The translations under genes and the position numbers were made by a program. This document shows positions 38,278 to 47,473 of a stretch of 64,000 bases of DNA, piece after piece. The notes under the pieces were generated by a model that did no database searches, had not been told where the DNA came from, and saw nothing but the letters and a program-made list of their open reading frames with translations. How positions within the stretch are numbered: position 1 is the first letter of the stretch; each line of letters begins with the position of its first letter. The DNA is from an uncultured bacterium (GTDB lineage: Bacteria > Verrucomicrobiota > Verrucomicrobiia > CAIQCK01): contig CAIQCK010000030.1 in assembly GCA_903870275.1 (NCBI GenBank), forward strand, positions 1 to 64,000, written 5' to 3'.

Positions 38278-40071
38278 CTAGTGGCCCGGCGGCGGGCCGA
38301 AATTTTTCCCCATCGAGCGGACCAATGGGTGATCCGGATCGAGCCGCTTCGCCTCCTCGAACGCGCGTCGCGCGGCCTCCGGCTCCTTCAGGCTTAGCCG
38401 CACGAGCGCCAGTTTGACGAAATTCGCCGGGTCGCGCGGGAAAAGTTCGGTGGCGCGCGTGAGCAGCGGCGCCGCCGCGGCATAGTCGCCCTTCATCGCC
38501 AGCAGCGATCCCAATTCGCCGTTCAAATCGGCGTAATCCGGCATCAACTCATGGGCGCGCCGAAACGCAGCCACCGCCAGGTTGAGATCGCCGAGGTGGT
38601 GCGCCGCCAGACCCGCCTGCCGCCACGCCTCCATGCGGTCCGGTTCCGATTGGACGACGCGCATGAAACAACCGAGCGCACGCCGCTCGTCGCCCGCAGT
38701 CCGTGCGACCGATCCCTCGCGAAACAGCCAGTTCGCACAGGCCGGCTGCGCCACGCCAAACGCCAGCACCAACGCGCCCGCCGCGCCGGCCACCAGCCGT
38801 TCAACCGGATGCGCCGAAACCGCCCGCGCCGCAGCCGCGTCGCTGCTGCCGGCGCGGCTTGCACTCATGAGCCAGCCGGTCATCAACCAAAACAACATAT
38901 CATTCGGCGGCATGAACAGATTGATGTCCACCAGGTTTTGCAACACCAGCACGCCCCACCCCATCGTCACGCCCATGGCCACTGGCCGCAGCGTCGCATC
39001 GCCGTGGCCAATTGCCCGGCGCGCGGACATCGCTGTGACCGTGAGCAGCGCCAGAAAAGCCAGCACGCCCAGTGCGCCCGTTTCCACGGCGATTTCCAAA
39101 AACTCATTGTGCGCGTGATCCGTCGCCCGCGCGCACTTCGGCCGGTCAAAATACTCCGGCGGCCGGTGTGCGGGATAGACTCGCGCGAACGATCCCGGCC
39201 CGTGCCCGACCAGCGGCGCGTCGGAGACGGAGCGCGCGGAGCCGAGCCAGATCATCGGCCGCACGTCGGTGTTCCAGACATGTTTCGCAGCAACTTGCAC
39301 CGGTGGCAGCAAGACCAAACCAACGGCCACGACAACCGCCGCGCCCGCCGGCAACCACCGCCGCGCCCCGTGCCATCGCATCAGTTGCCAGCCCGCCGCC
39401 ACAAGGAGCAATGCGAGCGCCGCGCCGCGCGATTCGGAAACCATCATCGCCGCGAGCAGCAACTTCGCGTAGCTCGCCGCCACCCAACGCCCGATAAACC
39501 GCCGGTCGCTGCCCGACGACATCGCGCAGGCGACGCCGATTGGCAACGACATCGCGAGAAAGCACGCGGCGAAGTTGCGGTTGCCGGCCATGCCGACCGG
39601 TTCCACGCGCAAGACGGCCTGTAGCAGCATCACGGCGGCTTCGACGGCGGCGGCCAAGGCCCATGCGACGGCCACTGGCTTCAACCATCGCGCGCTCAAA
39701 AACTGCGCCGCGGCCAGACAGAGGAAAATGCCCGTGGCGGATCGGAGCAAAGCGTCAAGCTGCCCCGCCGAAGGTCCCGACGCCAACATAGAAACCACTT
39801 GCGAGACCAAAACGGCGAGCGGCGCCACAGCAAACCAGTTGATGTCGCTGGAAAATTGCAGTGGGTTCGTTCGTTGGAAAGCGACGCCAAGCAACAGCGC
39901 GGCGACCGCCAGCGCGGTCCAGGGAAAGTGAAAATCAAACCGCTGTGTCGCCCATTCACGCGGGAGGATCGCCAGGGGATAACCCAGCAGCGGCAAAACG
40001 ACAGCGAGGAGAACAAAAACAATAACAACGAGCGGCCAGCGCAAGCCACGAGGGTCAGCAGGCTGGCTCAC
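38278..40071 (-). CDS. O-antigen ligase-like polymerase/ligase with C-terminal TPRs
   Basis: A 597-residue membrane protein with about ten hydrophobic segments and the Wzy/WaaL signature region: VGHGPGSFARVYPAHRPPEY followed by TDHAHNEFLEIAVETGALG. After the last membrane helix (about 430-447) it has tetratricopeptide repeats (about 465-590, AGLAAHHLGDLNLAVAAFRRA, GSLLAMKGDYAAAAPLL). Such fusions act in surface glycan polymerisation, lipid A ligation or pilin O-glycosylation. Being next to prepilin and prepilin peptidase genes makes pilin glycosylation one possibility, but that is inference. Confidence 0.88.
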   Translation of the reverse strand: MSQPADPRGLRWPLVVIVFVLLAVVLPLLGYPLAILPREWATQRFDFHFPWTALAVAALLLGVAFQRTNPLQFSSDINWFAVAPLAVLVSQVVSMLASGPSAGQLDALLRSATGIFLCLAAAQFLSARWLKPVAVAWALAAAVEAAVMLLQAVLRVEPVGMAGNRNFAACFLAMSLPIGVACAMSSGSDRRFIGRWVAASYAKLLLAAMMVSESRGAALALLLVAAGWQLMRWHGARRWLPAGAAVVVAVGLVLLPPVQVAAKHVWNTDVRPMIWLGSARSVSDAPLVGHGPGSFARVYPAHRPPEYFDRPKCARATDHAHNEFLEIAVETGALGVLAFLALLTVTAMSARRAIGHGDATLRPVAMGVTMGWGVLVLQNLVDINLFMPPNDMLFWLMTGWLMSASRAGSSDAAAARAVSAHPVERLVAGAAGALVLAFGVAQPACANWLFREGSVARTAGDERRALGCFMRVVQSEPDRMEAWRQAGLAAHHLGDLNLAVAAFRRAHELMPDYADLNGELGSLLAMKGDYAAAAPLLTRATELFPRDPANFVKLALVRLSLKEPEAARRAFEEAKRLDPDHPLVRSMGKNFGPPPGH

Positions 40072-40077
40072 ACGCGA

Positions 40078-40782
40078 TCAGTTCGTCGCCGAGTCGCCTT
40101 GGGGTGCGGCGGCGTTGGCGGGATCCACCACCTTGCCCTTTTCCACCGCTTTCATCATCGGAATGTTCTTCTTCCACGAACCATCCGATGCTGCTTGAAT
40201 AAAGATGGCGTGGCCGTCGCGGTAAACAACGTTTCCACCATCAATGCCGTGATTGCTGCCAAGACCGGCCCTGGCAAACTTCTGACTGGTAACGCCGGTG
40301 CTGGCAAGCTGGTCGCAGGCCAGGGGCGAATCCACAGTGTTCGCTGCTCCGAGACCGAACGCATACGCATAACAATTCTCGCCCGTCTTCAGCGTCTCCG
40401 TGCGCGTCATGCCCGTGGGATTTGTGTCAATCCTGCCGTCGGCCTTGTAGCCGCGGGGTTGCGCGCTCTTGCAAACGAAAATGGTTTCCGCCTGGCCCGT
40501 CAGCCAGCGCGGGAAAAGCAGGCCGAAGTGTTTGTTGGCGTTGTCGCCCTGGTTGTTGGTATAGGGATAGGTGTTATCGTTGTCGTTGTAATAAGCCTCA
40601 CAAGCGAGGTAGACCTGCTTGAGATTTTGCGCGCACGCCATGCGGTTGGTTTTTTCAATGGCGGTTTTCATCGCGGGAAACACCATGGCTGCCAGGATGC
40701 CGATGATGGTGATGACGACGAGCAGTTCCACGAGCGTGAACCCTCGCGATGTTGGGCGCTGTGTAATGGATCGCATGTTCAA
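40078..40782 (-). CDS. Prepilin-type N-terminal cleavage/methylation protein
   Basis: A 234-residue pseudopilin-like protein. The leader and processing site are SRGFTLVELLVVITIIGILA with Gly at -1 and Phe at +1, followed by a hydrophobic helix. The C-terminal region has NHGIDGGNVVYRDGHAIF, close to the H-x9-DG pattern of DUF1559/planctomycete-type pilins. It ends six bases before the O-antigen ligase gene start on the same strand, so the two are probably cotranscribed, and it should be processed by the nearby peptidase. Confidence 0.92.
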   Translation of the reverse strand: MNMRSITQRPTSRGFTLVELLVVITIIGILAAMVFPAMKTAIEKTNRMACAQNLKQVYLACEAYYNDNDNTYPYTNNQGDNANKHFGLLFPRWLTGQAETIFVCKSAQPRGYKADGRIDTNPTGMTRTETLKTGENCYAYAFGLGAANTVDSPLACDQLASTGVTSQKFARAGLGSNHGIDGGNVVYRDGHAIFIQAASDGSWKKNIPMMKAVEKGKVVDPANAAAPQGDSATN

Positions 40783-41105
40783 AATTCTTTCTTCTTTGCT
40801 GATGCTCTGCGCATTTCCAAACTCGGTGGCACTTTAACGGAGTGGCGCGACAATGACAACACCGAAATTCCATTAGGCGGCGCCTCGCTAGCCGCGCCCG
40901 CCGCTTGGGCGCTTGGTGGGTGCTGTATCCGTTCGCTGTAGCAGCGGTCTCTGACAGTCGAAATCTGCTCGGAATGAACGGACGGCGGTCATCCCCGAGA
41001 GTTTTCGGGATGCAGACCGCCGCTTGTTCTCGAAATGACCCACTACCGCCTTGTGGTTCGGGTTGACCGGCAGGCCGCGAAGCTGGCAGACTCGGAGATA
41101 TCAAC
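40783..41105. other. Divergent intergenic region between prepilin gene and metG
   Basis: This 323-base gap should hold both promoters. It contains a strong nested hairpin, listed separately, and a GC-poor stretch next to the prepilin start. No gene is supported here. Confidence 0.6.
40984..41021 (+). promoter_or_regulatory. Strong nested hairpin upstream of metG
   Basis: GGCGGTC (40984-40990) pairs with GACCGCC (41015-41021), and inside it ATCCC-CGA (40991-40998) pairs with TCGGGAT (41005-41011) around a short loop, with one bulged C. Further out GAAC and GTTC can also pair. It lies 85 bases before the metG start and has no T tract, so a leader structure or dispersed repeat is more likely than a terminator. 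Confidence 0.45.
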
Positions 41106-42635
41106 GTGAGCAAGCCATTTTACATCACAACGCCGATTTATTACGTCAACGACCGGCCGCACATCGGCCACGCCTACTGCACGATCGTGGCCGACGTGGT
41201 CGCGCGGTCGCGGCGATTGATGGGCGAGGAGGTGTTTTTCCTGACCGGCCTCGACGAGCACGGCCAGAAAGTGCAGCAGGCCGCGCAGGCCAAGGGCGTG
41301 ACGCCGCAGCAGTTTTGCGACGAGATGGCGCCGCACTGGGAGCAGCTCTGGCCGAAGCTGTTGATCTCCAACAACGACCTCATCCGCACGACGCAGCCGC
41401 GGCACAAGCTCGTGGTGCAGTCCATTCTCCAGAAGCTCTACGACGCCGGCGAGATTTACGCCAGCGAATACGAGGGCTGGTATTCGACGCGGGCCGAGCA
41501 GTTCCTGACGGAGAAGGAAATGGGGCCGGACGGCAAATTCCCGGCGGAATACGGCGAGGTGGCGCGGCTGAAGGAGAAAAATTATTTTTTCAAGATGGGC
41601 AAGTACCAGGACTGGCTCATCGGTTACATCCGCGACAATCCCGGTTTCGTTTACCCCGACTATCGCCGCAACGAAATCCTCGGCTTCCTGCAAAAGCCGC
41701 TCGGCGATCTCTGCATCTCCCGGCCGGTGTCGCGGCTGGCGTGGGGCATTCCGCTGCCGTTCGACGCGGGCTACGTCACCTACGTCTGGTTCGACGCCCT
41801 GGTGAACTACGTGACGGCAGCGGGCTACGGGTCGCCGGCGTTCGAGCGGAACTGGCCCGCCGACATCCACCTCATCGGCAAGGAAATCCTGCTGTTCCAC
41901 GCCGGCTACTGGCCGATCATGCTCAAGGCCGCCGGCCTTCCGCTGCCGAAACAAATCGTCGCGCACGGCTGGTGGACGCGCGATGGCCAGAAGATGAGCA
42001 AGAGTGTCGGCAACGTCGTGGACCCGGTGGCGGTGGTGGAAGCCTGGGGAGCGGACGCGCTGCGCTATTATTTATTGCGCGAGCTGCCCGTCGGCTCCGA
42101 CGGCGACTGGAGCGACGCGAATTTCAAACTTCGCTACAATAGCGAACTCGCAAATGGTATCGGCAACCTGCTTAACCGCACTCTCTCAATGATCAACCGT
42201 TACTGCGACGGTGTCGTACCGCAGCCGACCGCACCGGAACCGGTTGACGATCAACTGAGAGATGCTGCGATGACCGTGGTGAATGATTATCCGAAGTATT
42301 TGATGAATATGGAAGTGCATCAAATTCTTTCCGACATTTCGCTATTGTTGATTCGTCGGGGCAATCTCTACGTGCAGGAGTGTGCGCCTTGGGAACTGGC
42401 AAAGGACCAAGCAAAACGGGCGAGGCTAAACACCGTGCTCTACAATCTTGCCGAATGCTGTCGTTTCATTTCAGTCCTGCTGACGCCGTTCATTCCAACA
42501 ACTGCCGAAAAAATCCGGCTCCAACTCGGTCTGGGCAACAATCCGGCGTCTTTTGCCGACGTCCAGCGATGGGGTGGAATCGAACACAGCCGCCCCATCG
42601 GCGAAGTGACCCAGTTGTTTCCAAAAAAACAGTAG
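41106..42635 (+). CDS. metG: Methionyl-tRNA synthetase
   Basis: Class I synthetase charging tRNA-Met. The 509-residue protein has YITTPIYYVNDRPHIGH (HIGH at 19-22), an intact KMSKS loop at 296-300 and the anticodon-binding helical region. It has no zinc knuckle cysteines of the four-Cys type and no C-terminal tRNA-binding domain, matching the shorter MetG form. From about 42120 the bases become clearly richer in A and T (about half GC over 400 bases) while the protein remains intact, hinting at a recombined 3' end. Confidence 0.95.
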   Translation: MSKPFYITTPIYYVNDRPHIGHAYCTIVADVVARSRRLMGEEVFFLTGLDEHGQKVQQAAQAKGVTPQQFCDEMAPHWEQLWPKLLISNNDLIRTTQPRHKLVVQSILQKLYDAGEIYASEYEGWYSTRAEQFLTEKEMGPDGKFPAEYGEVARLKEKNYFFKMGKYQDWLIGYIRDNPGFVYPDYRRNEILGFLQKPLGDLCISRPVSRLAWGIPLPFDAGYVTYVWFDALVNYVTAAGYGSPAFERNWPADIHLIGKEILLFHAGYWPIMLKAAGLPLPKQIVAHGWWTRDGQKMSKSVGNVVDPVAVVEAWGADALRYYLLRELPVGSDGDWSDANFKLRYNSELANGIGNLLNRTLSMINRYCDGVVPQPTAPEPVDDQLRDAAMTVVNDYPKYLMNMEVHQILSDISLLLIRRGNLYVQECAPWELAKDQAKRARLNTVLYNLAECCRFISVLLTPFIPTTAEKIRLQLGLGNNPASFADVQRWGGIEHSRPIGEVTQLFPKKQ

Positions 42636-42643
42636 CCGAATCT

Positions 42644-44290
42644 ATGCGAACCCACCTTCTGTGCGCGGTCGCCATCGCCGCGGTCATCGCCGTCACTGCA
42701 ACAAGCTGTGCCAAGAAAGACACTGTCGGCCCCACGTTCGTTTATGCGAGCGCCACCGACGCGCAAAAGCTTGATCCGGCGGCCGCGGACGATGCCGGGA
42801 GCGTGAAGGTGCTTGTCAATATTTGCGAAGGGCTGGTGCGCTTCAAAAGCGGCACGACGCACGTCGAGCCGTGCCTCGCGGAAACGTGGACCCTCAGTTC
42901 CGATGGCCGGACATGCATCTTCGCGTTGCGCGACGGCGTGAAGTTCCACGACGGCACACCGCTGAACGTATCCGCCGTCGTGTGGAACTTCCAGCGCCCC
43001 GCGGACACCCATACGCCGGGCCGTTCCGCCAGCGCCGGTTTCGCCCGATGGACCGCGTTTTGCCGCAATATCGAGAGCGTGCGCGCGCTGGACGAACAGC
43101 GGCTGGAAATCCGCCTGAAGGAACCAAGCGCGGCGTTGTTGTCGGACCTGGCGATGCCGTTTGCGTCTCTCATCAGCCCGCGCTCGCCCGCCGACTACGG
43201 CGAAGGCTTGCCGCGTCATCCGGTCGGCACGGGACCGTTCAAATTTCAAGAGTGGCTGCCGAACGACAGGATCGTGCTCGAAGCCAACGCGGAATATTGG
43301 GGCCGGAAACCGAAGCCCGGCCACATCGTGTTCAAGACGGTGCCGGACAGCCGCGCGCGGCTCAACCAGCTCCAGACCGGCCAGGCTCATGCGACGGACG
43401 GCCTCGACCCGAACGATCTTGCCGCCGCGCGCACCGACCGGAATCTCCGGGTGATCGAGACGCCCGGCATCAACCTGGCCTGCCTCGCCTTCAACTGTCG
43501 CAAACCGCCGATGAACCGGCTGGAGTTCCGTCAGGCCGTGGCGATGGCCATTCAGAAGGCGCCCATCATCGAGGCGGTCTATCATGGCGAGGCGGTCGCG
43601 GCGACTTGTCCGCTGCCTCCGGCGTTGCGCGCCCCGGCGACGAAGGTCGAAGACTGGCCGCACGACGTGGAACGCGCGCGCACCCAGATCGCACAACTTC
43701 AAATCGTGGTGAAGCCCATCACGATTTCCACCAACGACGCGTTTGGTCTGCCGATCACCATCACCACCAACGTCATCGAGCGCGTCGAACTGCCGGCGTT
43801 GAAACTTCACGTCGCGACCGCGCCCCAGCCGTATCTGCCCGACCCGATGCGCGCCGCCGGGTTGATCAAGGCCAATCTCGAATCCATCGGCTTGAAAATT
43901 CAGATCGTCGCGAACGACTGGAACGCGCACCTCGCCGCCATTCGCAACGGCGAATACGACCTCGCGTTGCACGGCAAAATCAGCGGCAACGGCGATCCTG
44001 ATGACTTCCTCAGCATCCTGGATCCGGCAGCGGCGCACAGCGACCTGCCGGTCAACATTTCCTTCCTGGAAGACGACAACCTCGCCGCGGCGCTCAAGGC
44101 CGCCCGCGGGCAACCCAATCCCGCCAAGCGCGCGGAAGTTTACGCCCGCGTGCTGGCCCTGGCGCGCGAACATCTGCCCATCGTCCCCCTCGCGTTCGCC
44201 AACGACATCGTCGTGCTGCGCTCCAACGTGAGCGGCTTCACGCCGCAACCCACGCTCGGCGCGCGGCTGGAACAAGTGTCGGTGAAGTGA
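42644..44290 (+). CDS. ABC transporter substrate-binding lipoprotein, peptide/nickel type (SBP_bac_5)
   Basis: A 548-residue periplasmic binding protein. The signal peptide ends in a lipobox (VTATSCAKKD, Cys 22). Family features include VNICEGLVRFKSG, WTLSSDGRTCIFALRDGVKF, HDGTPLNVSAVVWNF, HPVGTGPFKFQEW and the C-terminal LPIVPLAFANDIVVL. It probably binds oligopeptides or related solutes. The start eight bases after metG was chosen on the signal peptide; a longer open frame overlaps metG. No permease or ATPase gene follows, so the transporter partner is elsewhere. Confidence 0.9.
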   Translation: MRTHLLCAVAIAAVIAVTATSCAKKDTVGPTFVYASATDAQKLDPAAADDAGSVKVLVNICEGLVRFKSGTTHVEPCLAETWTLSSDGRTCIFALRDGVKFHDGTPLNVSAVVWNFQRPADTHTPGRSASAGFARWTAFCRNIESVRALDEQRLEIRLKEPSAALLSDLAMPFASLISPRSPADYGEGLPRHPVGTGPFKFQEWLPNDRIVLEANAEYWGRKPKPGHIVFKTVPDSRARLNQLQTGQAHATDGLDPNDLAAARTDRNLRVIETPGINLACLAFNCRKPPMNRLEFRQAVAMAIQKAPIIEAVYHGEAVAATCPLPPALRAPATKVEDWPHDVERARTQIAQLQIVVKPITISTNDAFGLPITITTNVIERVELPALKLHVATAPQPYLPDPMRAAGLIKANLESIGLKIQIVANDWNAHLAAIRNGEYDLALHGKISGNGDPDDFLSILDPAAAHSDLPVNISFLEDDNLAAALKAARGQPNPAKRAEVYARVLALAREHLPIVPLAFANDIVVLRSNVSGFTPQPTLGARLEQVSVK

Positions 44291-44406
44291 CCCGGCAACA
44301 GGCGGGCGGCTGAACGGCCCCGACGTCCGTCCCAACACGTGCTGGCAAAATCCGCCGGATGAGGATTAACATAGCGCGCATGCGTCAACCAAACAGGAGC
44401 AACCCG

Positions 44407-46236
44407 ATGAAATGGTTCCGCGTTCTTCCAGTCCTCGCACTTCTTCTCGCCGCGCAGGCGGACGACACCCTGCCGGCCCGGCCGCTGAAGCATTCCGATG
44501 TCGTGTTCATGGGCGCGTCGGACAAGGCGGCTTACGAGGCTTACGCGGCGACGGTGGTGGACTGGGGCGGTCACGCGCACGGCGACAACGACAAGGCAAA
44601 AGCGGAATTCCGCGCGCGTGTGAAACTGGCGCAAGACCTCGGCATTCAATACAATGCCGGCATCGGCATGCTCACCGAGTTTGCCGGCATGATCAAGAGT
44701 TGCCCCGACTACGAGCACGCCATCTGCCGCACCCTGGACGGCCAGCCAATCATGGTGCCGTGGCTTTGGGACCAGAAGGTGGACGGCCAGACCGGCAGGA
44801 ACTTCTGGTTCTGCAGCAACAGCCCGCTCTACCAGCGCTACCTGCGCGACCTGACCGCGCGCGCGATGGCCGGCGAGCCGGACGGTTATCACATTGACGA
44901 CTTCGGCGGCACCACCGGTGCAATGTGGAACGGCGGCTGTTTTTGCGAGACGTGCATGCCGATGTTTCGCGACTACCTGAAACAGCACGTCGCACCGGAG
45001 AAGCTGCGCGCGCTGGGCATCGAGTCGCTGGACGGTTTCGACTACGGGAAGTGGCTGCTCGCCAAACACGTGAAGGACGGCACGGAGTTCTTGAAAAAAC
45101 GATACTCCCTGCCGCTTCACGACGAGTTCCAGGTTTTTCAGGCGCTGGCGGCCGGCAAGGTCGTGCGCGACCTTCAGGATTACGCCGCGAAGCTGCGCGG
45201 CAAACCGCTCGCGCGCAGCGTCAACGGCACGCCGCCAAGCTCGCAGGCGTTCGTGGTCCGGCCGCACGTGGACCACTACTCCTGCGAGATCGGCATGGGC
45301 GCGCCGGGCAACGAGTGGGGTGACGTTCCGGCGAAAGCACTGACGACCTCCGCGGCGTTTGTTTACAAATGCGCCGACATGGGCCGCCGCACCCTCGCCT
45401 GCACCGCCGGTGGCAGCAGCTTCGCCTATGTCAACGAGAAGAATGCCGTCAACCTGTGCCGCTACTGGGTCGCCGAGTCCTACGCGTTCGGCCATTGCTT
45501 CATGGCGCCGAGCCAGCACCAGTGGTGTTATACGAAGGACAAAGGCACGCACTGGTATCACGCGAAGCCGGAGGACTACGCCGATCTCTACCAGTTCGTG
45601 CGCAAGAACGCGGCATTGTTCGACGGTTATGAGCCGGTGGCGCAAGTCGGCGTCGTTTTCAGCGACGCCGCATGGCGCAAAAATAAAAAGGATCCGCGAG
45701 CGGCGGCGGAGGCGCTACTGGAGGCCAATGTCCCATTCGCGCTCGTCGCGGCGGGCGACGAATTGCTCGACTTGCGGCTCAACAAGACCGAACTGGCGGC
45801 GTTTGAAAAAATCGTCGTGGCCGCCGATCCGATGCTGGACACGGCCCAGCAAAAGGCCCTTGATCAAGTGCCGCGGCAAAAAACGGTGATGGGAAAAACC
45901 GCCGGGGCGATCCTCGACGGAATCACGTCGTGCCTCGCCGTCGAAAACGCGAAGAACGTCTGGGCGTTGCCGCGCCGGATTCCGCACCGCGCGAACGCGC
46001 CGCTCATTGTCCATCTGCTGAACCGCAATTACGATTTCGCCGCCGACCGGACCCTGCCGCAACAAAACCTCGTCTTGCGCCTTCGCAAATCGTTGCTCGG
46101 CGACAAGCGCCCGGCGCAATGCACGGTTTTCGCATCGGGAAGCGAACCGGTCTCGTTGGCCGTGGAGCCGGACGGCGACGGCGCACAAATCAAGATTCCC
46201 GAAATAAAACTTTGGACCGTCCTGCGGCTGGAATAA
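44407..46236 (+). CDS. Secreted TIM-barrel glycosidase-like protein
   Basis: A 609-residue protein with an N-terminal signal peptide (MKWFRVLPVLALLLAAQA) and an AGGAG ribosome site. I do not place it in a named family. DGYHIDDFGGTTG looks like a barrel strand ending in acidic residues, and GGCFCETCMPMFRDYL is the CxCxxC-xxx-F pattern seen in several secreted GH42-like or hypothetical glycoside hydrolase families. RPHVDHYSCEIG and a C-terminal domain (after about 440, resembling a trimerisation/GATase-like segment) would fit GH42-like architecture. Role in plant or algal polysaccharide breakdown is inference. Confidence 0.7.
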   Translation: MKWFRVLPVLALLLAAQADDTLPARPLKHSDVVFMGASDKAAYEAYAATVVDWGGHAHGDNDKAKAEFRARVKLAQDLGIQYNAGIGMLTEFAGMIKSCPDYEHAICRTLDGQPIMVPWLWDQKVDGQTGRNFWFCSNSPLYQRYLRDLTARAMAGEPDGYHIDDFGGTTGAMWNGGCFCETCMPMFRDYLKQHVAPEKLRALGIESLDGFDYGKWLLAKHVKDGTEFLKKRYSLPLHDEFQVFQALAAGKVVRDLQDYAAKLRGKPLARSVNGTPPSSQAFVVRPHVDHYSCEIGMGAPGNEWGDVPAKALTTSAAFVYKCADMGRRTLACTAGGSSFAYVNEKNAVNLCRYWVAESYAFGHCFMAPSQHQWCYTKDKGTHWYHAKPEDYADLYQFVRKNAALFDGYEPVAQVGVVFSDAAWRKNKKDPRAAAEALLEANVPFALVAAGDELLDLRLNKTELAAFEKIVVAADPMLDTAQQKALDQVPRQKTVMGKTAGAILDGITSCLAVENAKNVWALPRRIPHRANAPLIVHLLNRNYDFAADRTLPQQNLVLRLRKSLLGDKRPAQCTVFASGSEPVSLAVEPDGDGAQIKIPEIKLWTVLRLE

Positions 46237-46320
46237 GCGCCGGTGAAATGAGTCGGCGGCGGATGAAAACCAAACGGCGTCCATAACCGTCCGGCTGATT
46301 TCCCCCGCCCCACCGAATCC

Positions 46321-47028
46321 TCACTGCCGTTTGCTCAACACCATCGTCGAGCCGGAGCGCTGCATGTCCAACTGGCTGAGAAACGTCATCCCGATCAGCG
46401 GTTGCCTCAATCGCTCCGCCCCTCCTTCGACCACCGATCCGGGCACATTGTGCAACATGATGTTCCCCACCTGCACCGAAGCCAGCGTGACGTGCCAGCA
46501 CCAAATATCGCCGTTGGCGGTGCTGTGTTTGAATCGCTTTCCACGGGCGTAATCAATTCCCATACGTTTCGCATCCGCGCTGTTGATAGCGACATCGCTC
46601 GCGCCGGTATCCACCATCGCCCGGGTCGGCACGCCGTTGATCTGCGCGGTGGTGAGGTATTGCCCATGGCGGTCGGCTTCGATGGAGACTGACGCGCCCA
46701 CCACCTGTCCCTTTCGCAGCGTGAAGTGTTTGCCATCCACCTCGATTTCGGCCGTATCCGCAGTCGCCGAAATCAGGTGCACGCCATCCGGGGAAGTCTG
46801 GCCGGCGTGCATCCGGCGTAGAACCACGCCATTGATCATCAGATCGGCGTGGTCGGGCGCAAGAGACAGCACCGACACGGTCGTGTCCGCGAGACACGAC
46901 CATGCGGACAAAAGACAGATTCCGGCCATGATCAGCCCGCGCGCCCATGATCGGACAGGACACAAGAAAAGAACGAAGGATAAGAACGTGGGTTTGCGCG
47001 GGCCGGAGGAAAATCGCTGGCGCTTCAT
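46321..47028 (-). CDS. Retropepsin-like aspartic protease (clan AA)
   Basis: A 235-residue secreted or membrane-anchored protein. A hydrophobic segment (GLIMAGICLLSAWSCLA) lies at 32-48, preceded by a basic N-terminus; a Met at 46929 could be the true signal-peptide start. The protease domain carries the active-site motif TRAMVDTGASDVAINS, with flap-like and hydrophobic strand regions after it (RLRQPLIGMTFLSQLD). It resembles the TIGR02281-type bacterial single-domain proteases that act as dimers. Substrate unknown. Confidence 0.85.
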   Translation of the reverse strand: MKRQRFSSGPRKPTFLSFVLFLCPVRSWARGLIMAGICLLSAWSCLADTTVSVLSLAPDHADLMINGVVLRRMHAGQTSPDGVHLISATADTAEIEVDGKHFTLRKGQVVGASVSIEADRHGQYLTTAQINGVPTRAMVDTGASDVAINSADAKRMGIDYARGKRFKHSTANGDIWCWHVTLASVQVGNIMLHNVPGSVVEGGAERLRQPLIGMTFLSQLDMQRSGSTMVLSKRQ

Positions 47029-47219
47029 AATGTGCTCGAACTTCTATAACAGCCTAGCACCCCGGCACCCAAAATCAACGGAGGAAACGATCTCGTAGCC
47101 GGCAAAGCTTGTTCCCACAAGCGATGTCAAGCCCTGCTCCTCACCCAACAGCCTGTCCGAACGTCCTCCCGCATCCTATCAGCCCGACGGTGCGGGCACA
47201 AACACGAAACTTTCCGGGT

Positions 47220-47232
47220 AGTGTCCTAATTT
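47220..47232 (+). repeat. Left arm of 13-base inverted repeat
   Basis: AGTGTCCTAATTT here is the exact reverse complement of the arm at 50092-50104. The pair brackets the HEAT-repeat gene and the palindromic repeat region, an interval of about 2.9 kb. Confidence 0.55.
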
Positions 47233-47276
47233 GAGAAGAATTCTTGGCCGACGTTGGTGACCCGCCTTTAGAGAAG

Positions 47277-47407
47277 CCGTTGAAAAAGGCTGTGCAATGC
47301 AGATTCCGCTGTAGGCCGACTCTGCGAGTCGGCGGTTTTCATCATGATTACGCCGGCTCGCAGAACCGGCCTATACAATCGCGTCTGCCGGTTCTGTTTT
47401 TCAACGG
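47277..47407. repeat. MITE-like 131-base palindromic element
   Basis: The ends are an 11-base perfect inverted repeat, CCGTTGAAAAA (47277-47287) and TTTTTCAACGG (47397-47407). Inside are two hairpins of one word family in opposite orientation: GCCGACTC-TGC-GAGTCGGC (47315-47333) and GCCGGCTC-GCA-GAACCGGC (47352-47370), flanked by GTAGGCC and GGCCTATAC. The whole can fold back on itself. No coding capacity. Confidence 0.6.
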
Positions 47408-47473
47408 AATCTATAGGACCCCTTTTTCGTTTTCGGTTGAAGCGGGCGAGATTTGAGGTCCGGACGGACTCAA

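Larger units (their letters stand above)
47029..47473. other. Repeat-rich intergenic region
   Basis: No gene in 445 bases. It holds one arm of a 13-base inverted repeat and a 131-base palindromic element, listed separately. The rest has no recognisable content. Confidence 0.6.

Noticed and set aside
40783-41105. T-box or SAM riboswitch for metG
   Set aside because: No specifier loop, T-box sequence or SAM-aptamer core visible; only a simple nested hairpin.
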